Source: Priestia endophytica DSM 13796 (lineage in GTDB: Bacteria > Bacillota > Bacilli > Bacillales > Bacillaceae_H). From it: a stretch of 64,000 nucleotides of DNA. Location of the stretch: NCBI RefSeq assembly GCF_900115845.1, contig NZ_FOXX01000007.1, forward strand, positions 186,001-250,000, in the 5' to 3' direction. Each line of letters opens with the position of its first letter. Position 1 is the first letter of the stretch. A program made the position numbers and the translations under genes. Positions 8,272-15,657 of this stretch are shown here, piece by piece. The notes beneath the pieces were generated by a model, which saw only the letters and a list, made by a program, of their open reading frames with translations, was not told the origin of the DNA and did no database searches.

Positions 8272-10152
8272 ATGGCAGAAAATGCTTCAGTTGTTTCATT
8301 AGCTATTGTTGTTATCTGTGCTTTTTTAACTCCTATTTTGCTACATCGTTTCAGGTTAAGAGTGATTCCTGTTGTTGTAGCTGAAATTATCGTTGGTCTT
8401 ATTATTGGAAAAAGTGGATTTGATGTTGTTCAACAAGACATGTGGCTTGAAACATTATCAACACTAGGATTTATCTTTTTAATGTTCTTAAGCGGAGTAG
8501 AAATAGATTTTTCTGCTTTCACTGGGGGCAAGCAAAAAGAGAAGCTTCCGAGTGGAAAAAATGCTCCAAATACGTTTATAGTTTCAACCTTGATTTTTGT
8601 AGGAGTTTTTATTCTTTCCCTTCTTCTTTCATACTTGTTTGTATGGATGGGGTTTATCGACAATGCATTCTTAATGACGCTTATTATTTCAACCATTTCC
8701 CTTGGTGTTGTAGTTCCAACCCTAAAAGACCGCCAAATTATGAAAACAAATATTGGGCAAATCATTTTACTTGTAGCTGTTATTGCTGACCTTGTTACAA
8801 TGATTTTGCTTGCCGTTTTCGCTTCTCTTCATGAAGGTGGCGGAGGAAGCATGTGGCTTCTGCTTATTTTATTTGGCGCTGGTATTGTACTTTATATTTT
8901 TGGAAACTATTTCAAAAAGCGATCTTTTGTTGAATCCTTATCAACAGGGACGATTCAAATTGGAACCCGAGCTATCTTTACACTTATCATCGTTCTTGTT
9001 GGATTATCAGAATCTATTGGGGCAGAAAATATTTTAGGAGCATTTTTAGCAGGTGTTCTAGTTTCCTTATTGTCACCAAACCATGATATGGTACAGAAAC
9101 TGGATTCCTTTGGATATGGCTTCTTAATTCCAATTTTCTTTGTAATGGTTGGAGTAGAGTTGAATTTAGGTGAGATGTTAAGTGATTCAAAAGTAATTAT
9201 TCTTATCCCACTTCTTGTTATAGCTTTACTTATTTCAAAAATCATTCCAGTTTATCTATTAAAAAAATGGTACGATACAAAAACAGTATTTGCGGCTGGC
9301 TTCTTACTAACTTCAACTTTGTCTCTTGTTATTGCAGCTGCAAAAGTTGGTGAAAATCTAGGCGTTATTGATCAAAAAATGAGCGGAGCTCTGATTTTAG
9401 TTGCTGTTATTTCAAGTATCATCTCGCCCATTTTATTTGCTAAGTTGTTCCGTAATCCGTCTTCAGAAGATCCTAGCGTGCGTGTGAAGCTTATTGGAGC
9501 AAACCAGCTTACTTTACCTGTGACAAAAGAGCTTAGCCCACATGTATACGATGTTACATTATTTCATCCAGCACAGGAAAAAGTAGAAGATGAAACATCA
9601 AGTTCACTATTTGATATTGTTGAAATTGAAAGCTATGACATAGGAGACCTAAAGAAGCAAGATGTATTTGATACAGACATTCTTGTTGTGACATCTGGGA
9701 ATGAGGAACGAAATGCAGATATTGCTCTTTATGCAAAAGAGATAGGTGTTGAGCGTGTTATTGCGCGAATTGAAACGCCAACTTTACAAGACAAAGTACG
9801 CGAACACGATGTTGACGTTTTTTCAGTATTAACTTCAACAACGTCGTTAATGAAAGCTCTTATCGAGTCACCAAGCTTAATTGGGATTTTAACAAATAGA
9901 GATACAGCTCTTTATCAAATTGACGTTCATAATCCAAAGTACATGAATATTCCACTTCGAAAATTTCCATTTACAGGAGATGTGATTTTTGTTCGGATTT
10001 TTAGAGGAAACGAGTCTCTTATTCCTCATGGAGACACTGAACTATTAAGAGATGATCGGATTATTGTCACGGGCTCTACAGAGTACGTAGAAGAATTAAA
10101 GCGAACACTGCAGTTTGGAAAGAGTTATTCAATCGAGAAGCCTGAACTTTAA
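8272..10152 (+). CDS. yjbQ: CPA2 cation:proton antiporter with RCK domain (YjbQ)
   Basis: Monovalent cation:proton antiporter of the CPA2/KefB type in the cytoplasmic membrane, likely K+ (or Na+) efflux. 626 residues: about twelve hydrophobic segments to residue 395, then a cytosolic TrkA-N/RCK nucleotide-binding region (LFDIVEIESYDIGDLKKQ, ILVVTSGNEERNADIALYAKEIG) and a TrkA-C domain (about 540-615). The conserved antiporter stretch GAFLAGVLVSLLSPN is visible. AGGTGAAGAGAC precedes the ATG. It lies downstream of mgtE and ends in a terminator stem that includes its own stop codon. Confidence 0.92.
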   Translation: MAENASVVSLAIVVICAFLTPILLHRFRLRVIPVVVAEIIVGLIIGKSGFDVVQQDMWLETLSTLGFIFLMFLSGVEIDFSAFTGGKQKEKLPSGKNAPNTFIVSTLIFVGVFILSLLLSYLFVWMGFIDNAFLMTLIISTISLGVVVPTLKDRQIMKTNIGQIILLVAVIADLVTMILLAVFASLHEGGGGSMWLLLILFGAGIVLYIFGNYFKKRSFVESLSTGTIQIGTRAIFTLIIVLVGLSESIGAENILGAFLAGVLVSLLSPNHDMVQKLDSFGYGFLIPIFFVMVGVELNLGEMLSDSKVIILIPLLVIALLISKIIPVYLLKKWYDTKTVFAAGFLLTSTLSLVIAAAKVGENLGVIDQKMSGALILVAVISSIISPILFAKLFRNPSSEDPSVRVKLIGANQLTLPVTKELSPHVYDVTLFHPAQEKVEDETSSSLFDIVEIESYDIGDLKKQDVFDTDILVVTSGNEERNADIALYAKEIGVERVIARIETPTLQDKVREHDVDVFSVLTSTTSLMKALIESPSLIGILTNRDTALYQIDVHNPKYMNIPLRKFPFTGDVIFVRIFRGNESLIPHGDTELLRDDRIIVTGSTEYVEELKRTLQFGKSYSIEKPEL

Positions 10153-10169
10153 GTTCAGGCTTTTTTTTT
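10138..10169 (+). terminator. Terminator after yjbQ
   Basis: AAGCCTGAACTT/AAGTTCAGGCTT stem with a long T run. The yjbQ stop is inside the hairpin. Confidence 0.9.
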
Positions 10170-10200
10170 GATAAGCATTTGTTGAGAAGTGATAATGTGG

Positions 10201-10206
10201 TATACT
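10201..10206 (+). promoter_or_regulatory. fabI promoter -10 element
   Basis: TATACT preceded by TGG gives an extended -10; the best -35 (TTTGTT, 10178-10183) at 17-base spacing is weak. Start of transcription would fall at the edge of the FapR operator. Confidence 0.5.
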
Positions 10207-10215
10207 GAAGATGAT

Positions 10216-10234
10216 ATTAGTACCTGATACTAAT
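10216..10234. promoter_or_regulatory. FapR operator upstream of fabI
   Basis: ATTAGTACCTGATACTAAT, a palindrome matching the known FapR site TTAGTACCTRNTACTAA. It sits just downstream of the extended -10, so FapR would block fabI transcription until malonyl-CoA rises. Confidence 0.88.
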
Positions 10235-10266
10235 ACTAACAATAAAAAATGTGAGGAGAATCTTCA

Positions 10267-11046
10267 ATGAAAAGTTTATCCTTAGAAGGCCGTACATACG
10301 TAGTGATGGGGGTTGCTAATAAACGAAGCATTGCTTGGGCTATTGCACGTTCTTTACACGAAGCAGGTGCTCGCCTAGTTTTTACATATGCAGGAGAACG
10401 TCTTGAAAAGAATGTTCAAGACTTAGCTTCTTCTTTAGAAGGAGCAAATTCACTTGTATTACCTTGTGATGTAACAAATGACGAGGAAGTTGAAAAATGT
10501 TTTGCACAAATTAAAGAAGAAGTTGGAACAATTCACGGAATTGCTCACTGCATCGCATTTGCAAACAAAGAAGAGTTACAAGGTGAATACATGAACACAA
10601 CGCGCGAGGGATTCCTGCTTGCGCATAACATTAGTTCTTATTCATTAACAGCTGTTGCAAAAGCAAGCAAAGATCTCATGACAGAGGGCGGCAGCATTGT
10701 TACACTAACTTATTTAGGTGGAGAACGCGTTGTCCAAAACTACAATGTAATGGGTGTTGCCAAAGCTTCCCTTGATGCAAGCGTGAAATATTTAGCATCT
10801 GATCTTGGTCAGCATGGAATTCGCGTAAATGCTGTTTCAGCAGGTCCCATTCGCACGCTTTCTGCAAAAGGAATTAGCGATTTCAACTCTATTTTAAAAG
10901 ATATTGAAGAGCGTGCCCCACTTCGTCGCACAACAAACCCTGAAGAAGTTGGGGATACAGCATTATTCTTATTCAGCGACCTTGCACGCGGAATTACGGG
11001 AGAAACAATTCACGTTGATTCTGGTTTCCATAGCATGGCACGATAA
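10267..11046 (+). CDS. fabI: Enoyl-ACP reductase FabI (NADH/NADPH)
   Basis: Short-chain dehydrogenase-type enoyl-[acyl-carrier-protein] reductase, the last step of the fatty-acid elongation cycle and the triclosan target. 259 residues. The Rossmann start GVANKRSIAWAIARSL has the FabI-type loop (no classic TGxxxGIG), the catalytic Tyr-x6-Lys is NYNVMGVAKASLD, and the cofactor/substrate loop is VSAGPIRTLSAKGI. A FapR operator lies upstream, tying it to lipid homeostasis. Its place before cotO matches B. subtilis (yjbW). GAGGAG precedes the ATG. Confidence 0.96.
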   Translation: MKSLSLEGRTYVVMGVANKRSIAWAIARSLHEAGARLVFTYAGERLEKNVQDLASSLEGANSLVLPCDVTNDEEVEKCFAQIKEEVGTIHGIAHCIAFANKEELQGEYMNTTREGFLLAHNISSYSLTAVAKASKDLMTEGGSIVTLTYLGGERVVQNYNVMGVAKASLDASVKYLASDLGQHGIRVNAVSAGPIRTLSAKGISDFNSILKDIEERAPLRRTTNPEEVGDTALFLFSDLARGITGETIHVDSGFHSMAR

Positions 11047-11048
11047 CT

Positions 11049-11088
11049 AAAAAATCAGCTTTTCGTTATGAAAAGCTGATTTTTTTTT
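11049..11088 (+). terminator. Terminator after fabI
   Basis: AAAAAATCAGCTTTTC/GAAAAGCTGATTTTTT stem, 5-base loop, T run. Confidence 0.9.
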
Positions 11089-11190
11089 ATGTTTTTTAGA
11101 GAAACGAACAAACTTTGCTCCCTTACAGCATACATTTTTAAAAGAATGTCGCAATTTTAAGTGAACGTCAGCATGGAAGGGGAGAAGAGT

Positions 11191-11640
11191 TTGAAAAAGT
11201 TTAATAATGAAGGGGAAAACACGCCGCTTATGTATATTGTCCAACCAGAGACGATAGAAAAGCCAAAGCGATCGATGCAATCTGTGTACCAAAACTCATG
11301 TTTTAAGAAAGTGAAGAAAACAAGAGATGAACGTGAAAAAGTAGCATCGCTTTCAAAAGCGCTTGAAGTAGTCCAAAATCCTTTAGCAGAAAAAGAAAAA
11401 GAGAAAAAAGAAAATAAAATGTTTCAGAAGATGAGTATTGAGGAAAAAGCGGCTTTTTTAGCTGATTTTCCACCACACCTCTCACAGCCTGTTTGCCAAG
11501 TAGAAACTAAAGAACGAACTTATAGTGGCACAATTGTGAAAGTAGAAGATGAGACTCTTTACATGCTCAATTCAGCTAAAACAGAACAAACTGTTGTTCC
11601 TACAACTGAGGTAAAAGATATTACCATTTTAAAAATATAG
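11191..11640 (+). CDS. cotO: Spore coat protein CotO
   Basis: CotO is a spore outer-coat morphogenetic protein acting under CotE/CotH in B. subtilis. Here 149 residues, shorter than B. subtilis CotO (about 227). The middle is highly charged and coiled-coil-like (Lys/Glu-rich, 40-95); the C-terminal half is a folded-looking domain with PVCQVETKERTYSGTIVKVE. A GTG at 11161 and ATG at 11173 are open upstream, but TTG at 11191 has AAGGGGAG six bases before it and gives a Lys-rich N-terminus. The call rests largely on position right after fabI plus charge pattern. Confidence 0.72.
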   Translation: MKKFNNEGENTPLMYIVQPETIEKPKRSMQSVYQNSCFKKVKKTRDEREKVASLSKALEVVQNPLAEKEKEKKENKMFQKMSIEEKAAFLADFPPHLSQPVCQVETKERTYSGTIVKVEDETLYMLNSAKTEQTVVPTTEVKDITILKI

Positions 11641-11650
11641 GAATCTTAAT

Positions 11651-11675
11651 TAGGCTAAACACAATGTTTAGCCTA
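11651..11675. repeat. Perfect 11-bp stem-loop between cotO and yjcA
   Basis: TAGGCTAAACA/TGTTTAGCCTA with a 3-base loop and no T tract. It may stabilise the upstream mRNA or attenuate read-through into yjcA. Confidence 0.5.
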
Positions 11676-11697
11676 TGAAAGGAAGGCAAAAACTTTT

Positions 11698-12033
11698 ATG
11701 ACGTGGATGACTTTGCTACTGCTCGTTCTTGCTACATTTCGTCTAACACGACTCATTGTTTTTGATAAGATTACCTTCTTTATTCGTCGTCCCTTTCATG
11801 AAATTGTAGAAGAAACGCTTGAAGATGGTTCTGTAACTACGTATATAAAAATGAAAGGAACAGGACTGAGAAGGTGGATTGGTGAACTGTTAAGCTGTTA
11901 TTGGTGCACAGGAATGTGGTGTGCTATCGGTCTTTATGCTCTTTATTCAATATATCCGGATATTTCATTTCCGTTTCTCTTTGTGCTTGCAATTGCAGGT
12001 ATAGCTGGAATTATTGAATCATTTGTAGAATAA
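11698..12033 (+). CDS. yjcA: DUF1360 sporulation membrane protein YjcA
   Basis: Small membrane protein (111 residues) of the DUF1360 family; B. subtilis YjcA is made in the mother cell during sporulation. N-terminal hydrophobic segment (3-20, LLLLVLATFRLTRLIVFDKITF), a cytosolic-looking charged loop, the conserved SCYWCTGMWCA motif at about 66-76 with three Cys, and a second hydrophobic C-terminal region. It follows cotO, as in B. subtilis where cotZYXWV intervene; those genes are absent here. Function beyond spore association is unknown. Confidence 0.85.
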   Translation: MTWMTLLLLVLATFRLTRLIVFDKITFFIRRPFHEIVEETLEDGSVTTYIKMKGTGLRRWIGELLSCYWCTGMWCAIGLYALYSIYPDISFPFLFVLAIAGIAGIIESFVE

Positions 12034-12070
12034 AAAACAAGGTGTGGTTTTTGAACCACACCTTGTTTTT
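12034..12070. terminator. Bidirectional terminator between yjcA and the coiled-coil gene
   Basis: ACAAGGTGTGGTT/AACCACACCTTGT stem with A5 on the left and T5 on the right, so it can stop transcription from both sides. Confidence 0.88.
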
Positions 12071-12838
12071 CTAAGATGAGAAGTTGAATATCGCCTTATT
12101 TAAGAATGGAACGCCTTCTTTGAACTCAGTTGTGTATGCATATCCTTCTAAAATAAAAGACGAAAGACTAGAACTAAGAGTTAGTTGAAAAGAATCAAAG
12201 GTAACAGATTCTCCTGGAGGAATTTCATGCGTTTTTAAAGGTCTCAACCAATACTCTCCATTTTTTTGAACACGCTCTTTCCAATCCTTTACAGCGTATT
12301 CCCATCCTTCTGAGTTTTGTTCTGAAAGACCAGGTTCTTCTTTATGAGCTGAATCTCGAATTTTCCCGCTTATGATACACTTTGGTTCACTTACCTTTAA
12401 GCATAGAAGGGGAGCGTGAACTGTATCCTCCGTTTCATTTTTAATAACGGCATTTCCAATGAGTGTTACATCTTCTTCTTCTCCAGACGGAATAATTGAT
12501 GAGTACATAAAATAACATTTCAAAGTTGTTAAAGTGGTCTTAGGAGAAGAGAGAATTCTTTCTTCCTGCAGGCGTTCATTAATCATTTTTTGTTCAGAAA
12601 GCTCATTTCTTAACAGAGAAAGTTCTTTTTTTAGCACTTCTATCTGTCCGTCATCTAATGAATGAATAGGTGGAATGTATTTCTTTTTCCAAAACGATAC
12701 ATTTGCTCGTTCTGTTTCAAGATCTTGCTCGTACTTTTTTATTGTATGTTCCAATCGGTCAATTTCAGATTTATAGTGAATGAGTTTCTGTTGTAGCTGT
12801 ATAGATTGATTAGAAGATGAAGCTGTTTTTTTTCCCAT
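12071..12838 (-). CDS. Coiled-coil plus C-terminal beta-domain protein, unrecognised
   Basis: Not recognised as a named family. 255 residues: a Ser/Gln-rich start, a long coiled coil at about 12-100 (LQQKLIHYKSEIDRLEHTI, LKKELSLLRNELSEQ), then a domain of alternating strands (110-255) containing TLIGNAVIKNETEDTVHAPLL and IPPGESVTFDSFQLTLS, which reads like an immunoglobulin-like or adhesion fold. No signal peptide. Two Cys near 145-155. A perfect GGAGGTAGAACT ribosome site precedes the ATG. It lies inside the cotO-spoVIF sporulation segment on the opposite strand; a coat or assembly role is inferred from position only. Confidence 0.7.
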   Translation of the reverse strand: MGKKTASSSNQSIQLQQKLIHYKSEIDRLEHTIKKYEQDLETERANVSFWKKKYIPPIHSLDDGQIEVLKKELSLLRNELSEQKMINERLQEERILSSPKTTLTTLKCYFMYSSIIPSGEEEDVTLIGNAVIKNETEDTVHAPLLCLKVSEPKCIISGKIRDSAHKEEPGLSEQNSEGWEYAVKDWKERVQKNGEYWLRPLKTHEIPPGESVTFDSFQLTLSSSLSSFILEGYAYTTEFKEGVPFLNKAIFNFSS

Positions 12839-12918
12839 AGTTCTACCTCCTCTTTTTATATGTATGAAGATACGAAGATGGATTTGTCAATATTCTAAAA
12901 AACTCTCTGCTTTATAAG

Positions 12919-12947
12919 AAAAAGGCAATTGGAGGGGGCCAATCGCC
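12919..12947 (-). terminator. Terminator after the Cys-rich spore-region gene
   Basis: Minus-strand stem GGCGATTGG/CCAATTGCC with a C-rich loop, followed by T5 on the minus strand, about 50 bases beyond the stop at 12995. Confidence 0.75.
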
Positions 12948-12994
12948 TGTTGACACATCACTTATTGAGGAAAGAGAGGAGAAAAAATCTCCTC

Positions 12995-13717
12995 TTATTC
13001 ATATAGAGAATAGCCAGGGAAAATCTCTGGGCACTGTGGTGGCGCATGTTTTACAGGGCAAGATCCGTTTGTAACGATGTCGATATCTGGACGTGGATCA
13101 CAGAACTTTCCTTCAACTTCAATTTTCACATATGCTTCCATTTGAATGTCTAAGCAAAGTGTTAAGCATACATCAAGCTGTTGGAAGCAGTTGTGTGGGT
13201 TGCTGACAATTGATGCGTGACAGTCAGCATACGTAATATGACCGACAAGCTCTGTTCCTTCTGGAGCACATAAGAAGAATGTTTGGATTGTTGCAAAAGG
13301 CTGTGGAGCTGAGTAGCAAAGATCTCCATCTTCATCTAGAATACGAACAACATAGTAACCTCTTACAAGTACTTTAACTCTTTGGAGTGTTACACACTCT
13401 CCATCTGGAAGTGTAACTGTTACTTCAGGACGACCGCCTGATTGAAGAACTTCTGTAATTTCTAATCCTTCTGCGCAGTTGTGGTCAACTGGATTACCAG
13501 AAGAATCTGTAATCATACAAGACGCTTCACAAGTGTCTGATAAGAAATCCAGTTCATACGGATCTGTATCCTCTGGTAAGTCAAAATGAAAATCAAAGTC
13601 TAAGTTGTCAAATCCATGTTTCCCCATATGACAAGAAACAGGTAATTCAACTTCGCGATTAACCCAATCGTAGACTTTTGGCACGCGGATGCATAGTCTC
13701 TCTTTAATAGGTTCCAT
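12995..13717 (-). CDS. Cysteine-rich protein of the spore region, function unknown
   Basis: 240 residues with about 16 Cys spread along the chain, acidic and predicted beta-rich, no signal peptide or membrane segment. The opening KERLCIRVPKVYDWVNREV faintly recalls SPOCS/DUF3794-type sporulation domains, but this was not confirmed. Cys pairs (CEASC, CLTLC) suggest disulfide cross-linking, common in coat and exosporium proteins. The start has AGGAGG upstream. It lies between cotO/yjcA and spoVIF on the opposite strand. A spore-surface structural role is inferred, not shown. Confidence 0.7.
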   Translation of the reverse strand: MEPIKERLCIRVPKVYDWVNREVELPVSCHMGKHGFDNLDFDFHFDLPEDTDPYELDFLSDTCEASCMITDSSGNPVDHNCAEGLEITEVLQSGGRPEVTVTLPDGECVTLQRVKVLVRGYYVVRILDEDGDLCYSAPQPFATIQTFFLCAPEGTELVGHITYADCHASIVSNPHNCFQQLDVCLTLCLDIQMEAYVKIEVEGKFCDPRPDIDIVTNGSCPVKHAPPQCPEIFPGYSLYE

Positions 13718-13980
13718 CGTTTTACCTCCTATAAATAATTGTCCTCGCTCTCATCCCTGAAACACGTTTAGGACTAATACATAGTATGAAGAATGCTCTG
13801 TTATGTTCCTTAACGATAGCGGAATTTCGTGGGTAAAAGCGGAATTATTTGCTCAGTGACAGCATATTCATAAATGACAAAAGTGTTAGTGTTCTTTTGA
13901 AATTATTTTAGGTTTTTCGTTAAAATGGATAATTGTTCTGTGCGCTTATATGGGAGTTCATCAAAGACAGCAAGGAGTGT

Positions 13981-14448
13981 ATGACAGTGTCTCAAACAAA
14001 ACCAACATATGAACAGCTAAAAGGTTATCTACAGCGAATGAGGGCAGAGCTTGAATTTTATAAAAGTGAATATAATAAGAATCGTTTAAAAACGTTGAAC
14101 TTACAAGATATTGAAGAAGAATTAGAGGAGCAGTGGCTTGAGGAAAAAGAGCGAATTATGCTTGAAAAAGAACAAATTATACTTGAAAAAGAAAAATGGC
14201 GTGAAAGAGCAGAGGAACTAAGTGAAAAAATTGAAACGGTTGAAAAAGAGAAGGAAGAAGATCTGCTTAAACTTCAAAAAGAAGAAACAGCTAAGCTGAA
14301 AGAACAAGTTGCTATTCTAGAAAAGAAAGTGCGCGATCAGAAGCCTGTTGACCAACCTCATAATGTTAAGAACTATGATAATGATTGGTTTATGCGTAAT
14401 TTAAAAGAGCAAAACTTCTATAAAGAGAAGCGAAGACCAAGAAAATAA
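13981..14448 (+). CDS. Charged coiled-coil protein, function unknown
   Basis: About 155 residues, almost entirely helical and charged: a short N-terminal head (TYEQLKGYLQRMRAELEFYK), then a Glu/Lys/Leu heptad coiled coil from about 40 to 120, and a Tyr/Asn/Arg-rich basic tail (NWFMRNLKEQNF-like, ending KRRPRK). AAGGAG is 3 bases from the ATG at 13981 but 9 from a GTG at 13987, so the true start may be the GTG. Lies upstream of other small spore-region genes. No family recognised; a coat-scaffold role is a guess from context. Confidence 0.75.
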   Translation: MTVSQTKPTYEQLKGYLQRMRAELEFYKSEYNKNRLKTLNLQDIEEELEEQWLEEKERIMLEKEQIILEKEKWRERAEELSEKIETVEKEKEEDLLKLQKEETAKLKEQVAILEKKVRDQKPVDQPHNVKNYDNDWFMRNLKEQNFYKEKRRPRK

Positions 14449-14568
14449 GGTAAACATCCTATCAACAGAGAGCGTCTTGAAGAATATAGTAAAGAGAGAG
14501 TTTCATATTGTTTTTCATACTCGTGCTAGCAAATGAAAACATGACAGTAGAAAAGAGGTGAATTAAAC

Positions 14569-14724
14569 ATGCAATATCCTCAGTATCCTCAAAATGGTCA
14601 TGTCTATCATCCTTCATCACATAAGCATCCGCAAAAGAAACCCAAGCTTTATGCAAATGCAAACAAACAACAAGTTAAAGACTGTGGATGTGGAAAGAAG
14701 TTAAAAGTAGATCCAAAACGTTAA
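14569..14724 (+). CDS. Small basic His/Pro/Tyr-rich protein with CGCGKK motif
   Basis: 51-residue frame, GAGGTG eight bases before the ATG. Composition is strongly biased: Tyr-Pro-Gln repeats at the N-terminus (MQYPQYPQ), a His/Ser/Pro stretch, then a basic C-terminus with the motif DCGCGKKLK. This resembles small mother-cell-made coat proteins. A terminator hairpin follows directly. Unnamed; its position between coiled-coil and YjcZ-type genes supports a sporulation role. Confidence 0.7.
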   Translation: MQYPQYPQNGHVYHPSSHKHPQKKPKLYANANKQQVKDCGCGKKLKVDPKR

Positions 14725-14746
14725 TCACGAGATTATACGAAAGAAA

Positions 14747-14775
14747 GGGCAATAATAGATTGCCCTTTTTTCTTT
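14747..14775 (+). terminator. Terminator after the 51-aa gene
   Basis: GGGCAAT/ATTGCCC stem with 5-base loop and T6. Confidence 0.85.
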
Positions 14776-14809
14776 TGGTGAATAAACATGAAAGTGTGAG
14801 GTGAAAGAA

Positions 14810-15004
14810 ATGAGTGATTTCTTAGAGGAGCTTGAAATTTTTTTTGAGAACTTCCATAGTAACAAAATGGAGAAAGAAGAAGAGGGAATACAGAAATTAG
14901 AAAGATATGTAGAGAAGATGGAAGACGAGAAAAAAATGCATGACATTGAAAAAAGTGAAGAAGCGTTTGGGAAATATGAGATGAACGATCCTTTTGGAAA
15001 ATAA
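14810..15004 (+). CDS. Small acidic coiled-coil protein
   Basis: 64 residues, mostly helix, very rich in Glu/Lys/Met (FLEELEIFFENFHSNK, MEDEKKMHDIEKSEE), ending EMNDPFGK. GAGGTG stands 6 bases before the ATG at 14810; an in-frame GTG at 14801 is less well placed. No family recognised. Placed between two spore-type micro-genes. Confidence 0.6.
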   Translation: MSDFLEELEIFFENFHSNKMEKEEEGIQKLERYVEKMEDEKKMHDIEKSEEAFGKYEMNDPFGK

Positions 15005-15089
15005 AAAAAGAAAAACCACATGTGCCCATACCAAATACACTCCTTCAACATATCGTGTTAAAGAATAAGGAAAGAGGAGGTGTAAAGAT

Positions 15090-15236
15090 ATGGGCTTCGG
15101 ATATGGTGGTTACGGTTGTGGCGGCTATAGTTACGGCGGTGGCGGCTACGGTGGTGGCGGCTGCGGCAGCGGCTTTGCGCTAATCGTTGTATTGTTCATT
15201 CTATTAATTATCGTTGGTGCTGCTTTTTGTAGCTAA
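15090..15236 (+). CDS. YjcZ-family sporulation micro-protein
   Basis: 48-residue protein with a Gly/Tyr/Cys-rich N-terminal half ([16 protein letters not shown]) and a C-terminal hydrophobic helix ([18 protein letters not shown]) ending CS. This is the signature layout of the YjcZ family of tiny membrane or coat-associated sporulation proteins. AGAGGAGGTG lies upstream of the ATG. A second member is at 42063. Its exact role is unknown. Confidence 0.88.
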   Translation: MGFGYGGYGCGGYSYGGGGYGGGGCGSGFALIVVLFILLIIVGAAFCS

Positions 15237-15369
15237 ACAGAACTTTGGAACACTTCCCTCCTAAACAATACTGTATGTTAAAGAGTGCGAGTAAACTTTT
15301 ACTCGCACTTTCTTTTTCACCATTTCTTCTTTAATTTCATACGATATATTACTGTGATAAGGAGGGATC

Positions 15370-15627
15370 ATGATGGATAACAATCTCTTTAAAAATATTG
15401 AAAAGAAAACAGGCGTAAATATGAAAGACGTATTTGAACTTGCTAACTCTGTGCAAGGAGCAAACTTCAAAGATGAAAAAACAGTACGCAATCTTGTGCG
15501 CCGTGTTTCACAAATTGCAAACAAACCTGTACCAAAAGAAAAAGAAGATAAAATTGTTAAAGCGATTACAGATAACGGTCAATCACTTGATTTTGGAACA
15601 ATCGCGAAAATGATTAATAAAAAATAA
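15370..15627 (+). CDS. spoVIF: Stage VI sporulation protein F (YjcC)
   Basis: SpoVIF is a small cytosolic sporulation factor needed for late coat assembly and resistance in B. subtilis. 85 residues, all helical, without Cys or membrane segment; family blocks NNLFKNIEKKTGVNMKDVF and ANSVQGANFKDE are intact. GGAGGGATC precedes ATGATG. It is followed by a terminator and the convergent yjcD helicase, as in B. subtilis (yjcC-yjcD). Confidence 0.93.
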   Translation: MMDNNLFKNIEKKTGVNMKDVFELANSVQGANFKDEKTVRNLVRRVSQIANKPVPKEKEDKIVKAITDNGQSLDFGTIAKMINKK

Positions 15628-15657
15628 AACCCCATCTTAAAGATGGGGTTCTTTTTT
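15628..15657. terminator. Terminator between spoVIF and yjcD
   Basis: AACCCCATCTT/AAGATGGGGTT stem followed by CT6; directly after the spoVIF stop. Confidence 0.88.

Noticed and set aside
14725-15051. Two minus-strand frames of about 100 residues opposite the small spore genes
   Set aside because: Phe/Ser-rich shadows of Glu/Lys-rich coding sequence, no start signal.
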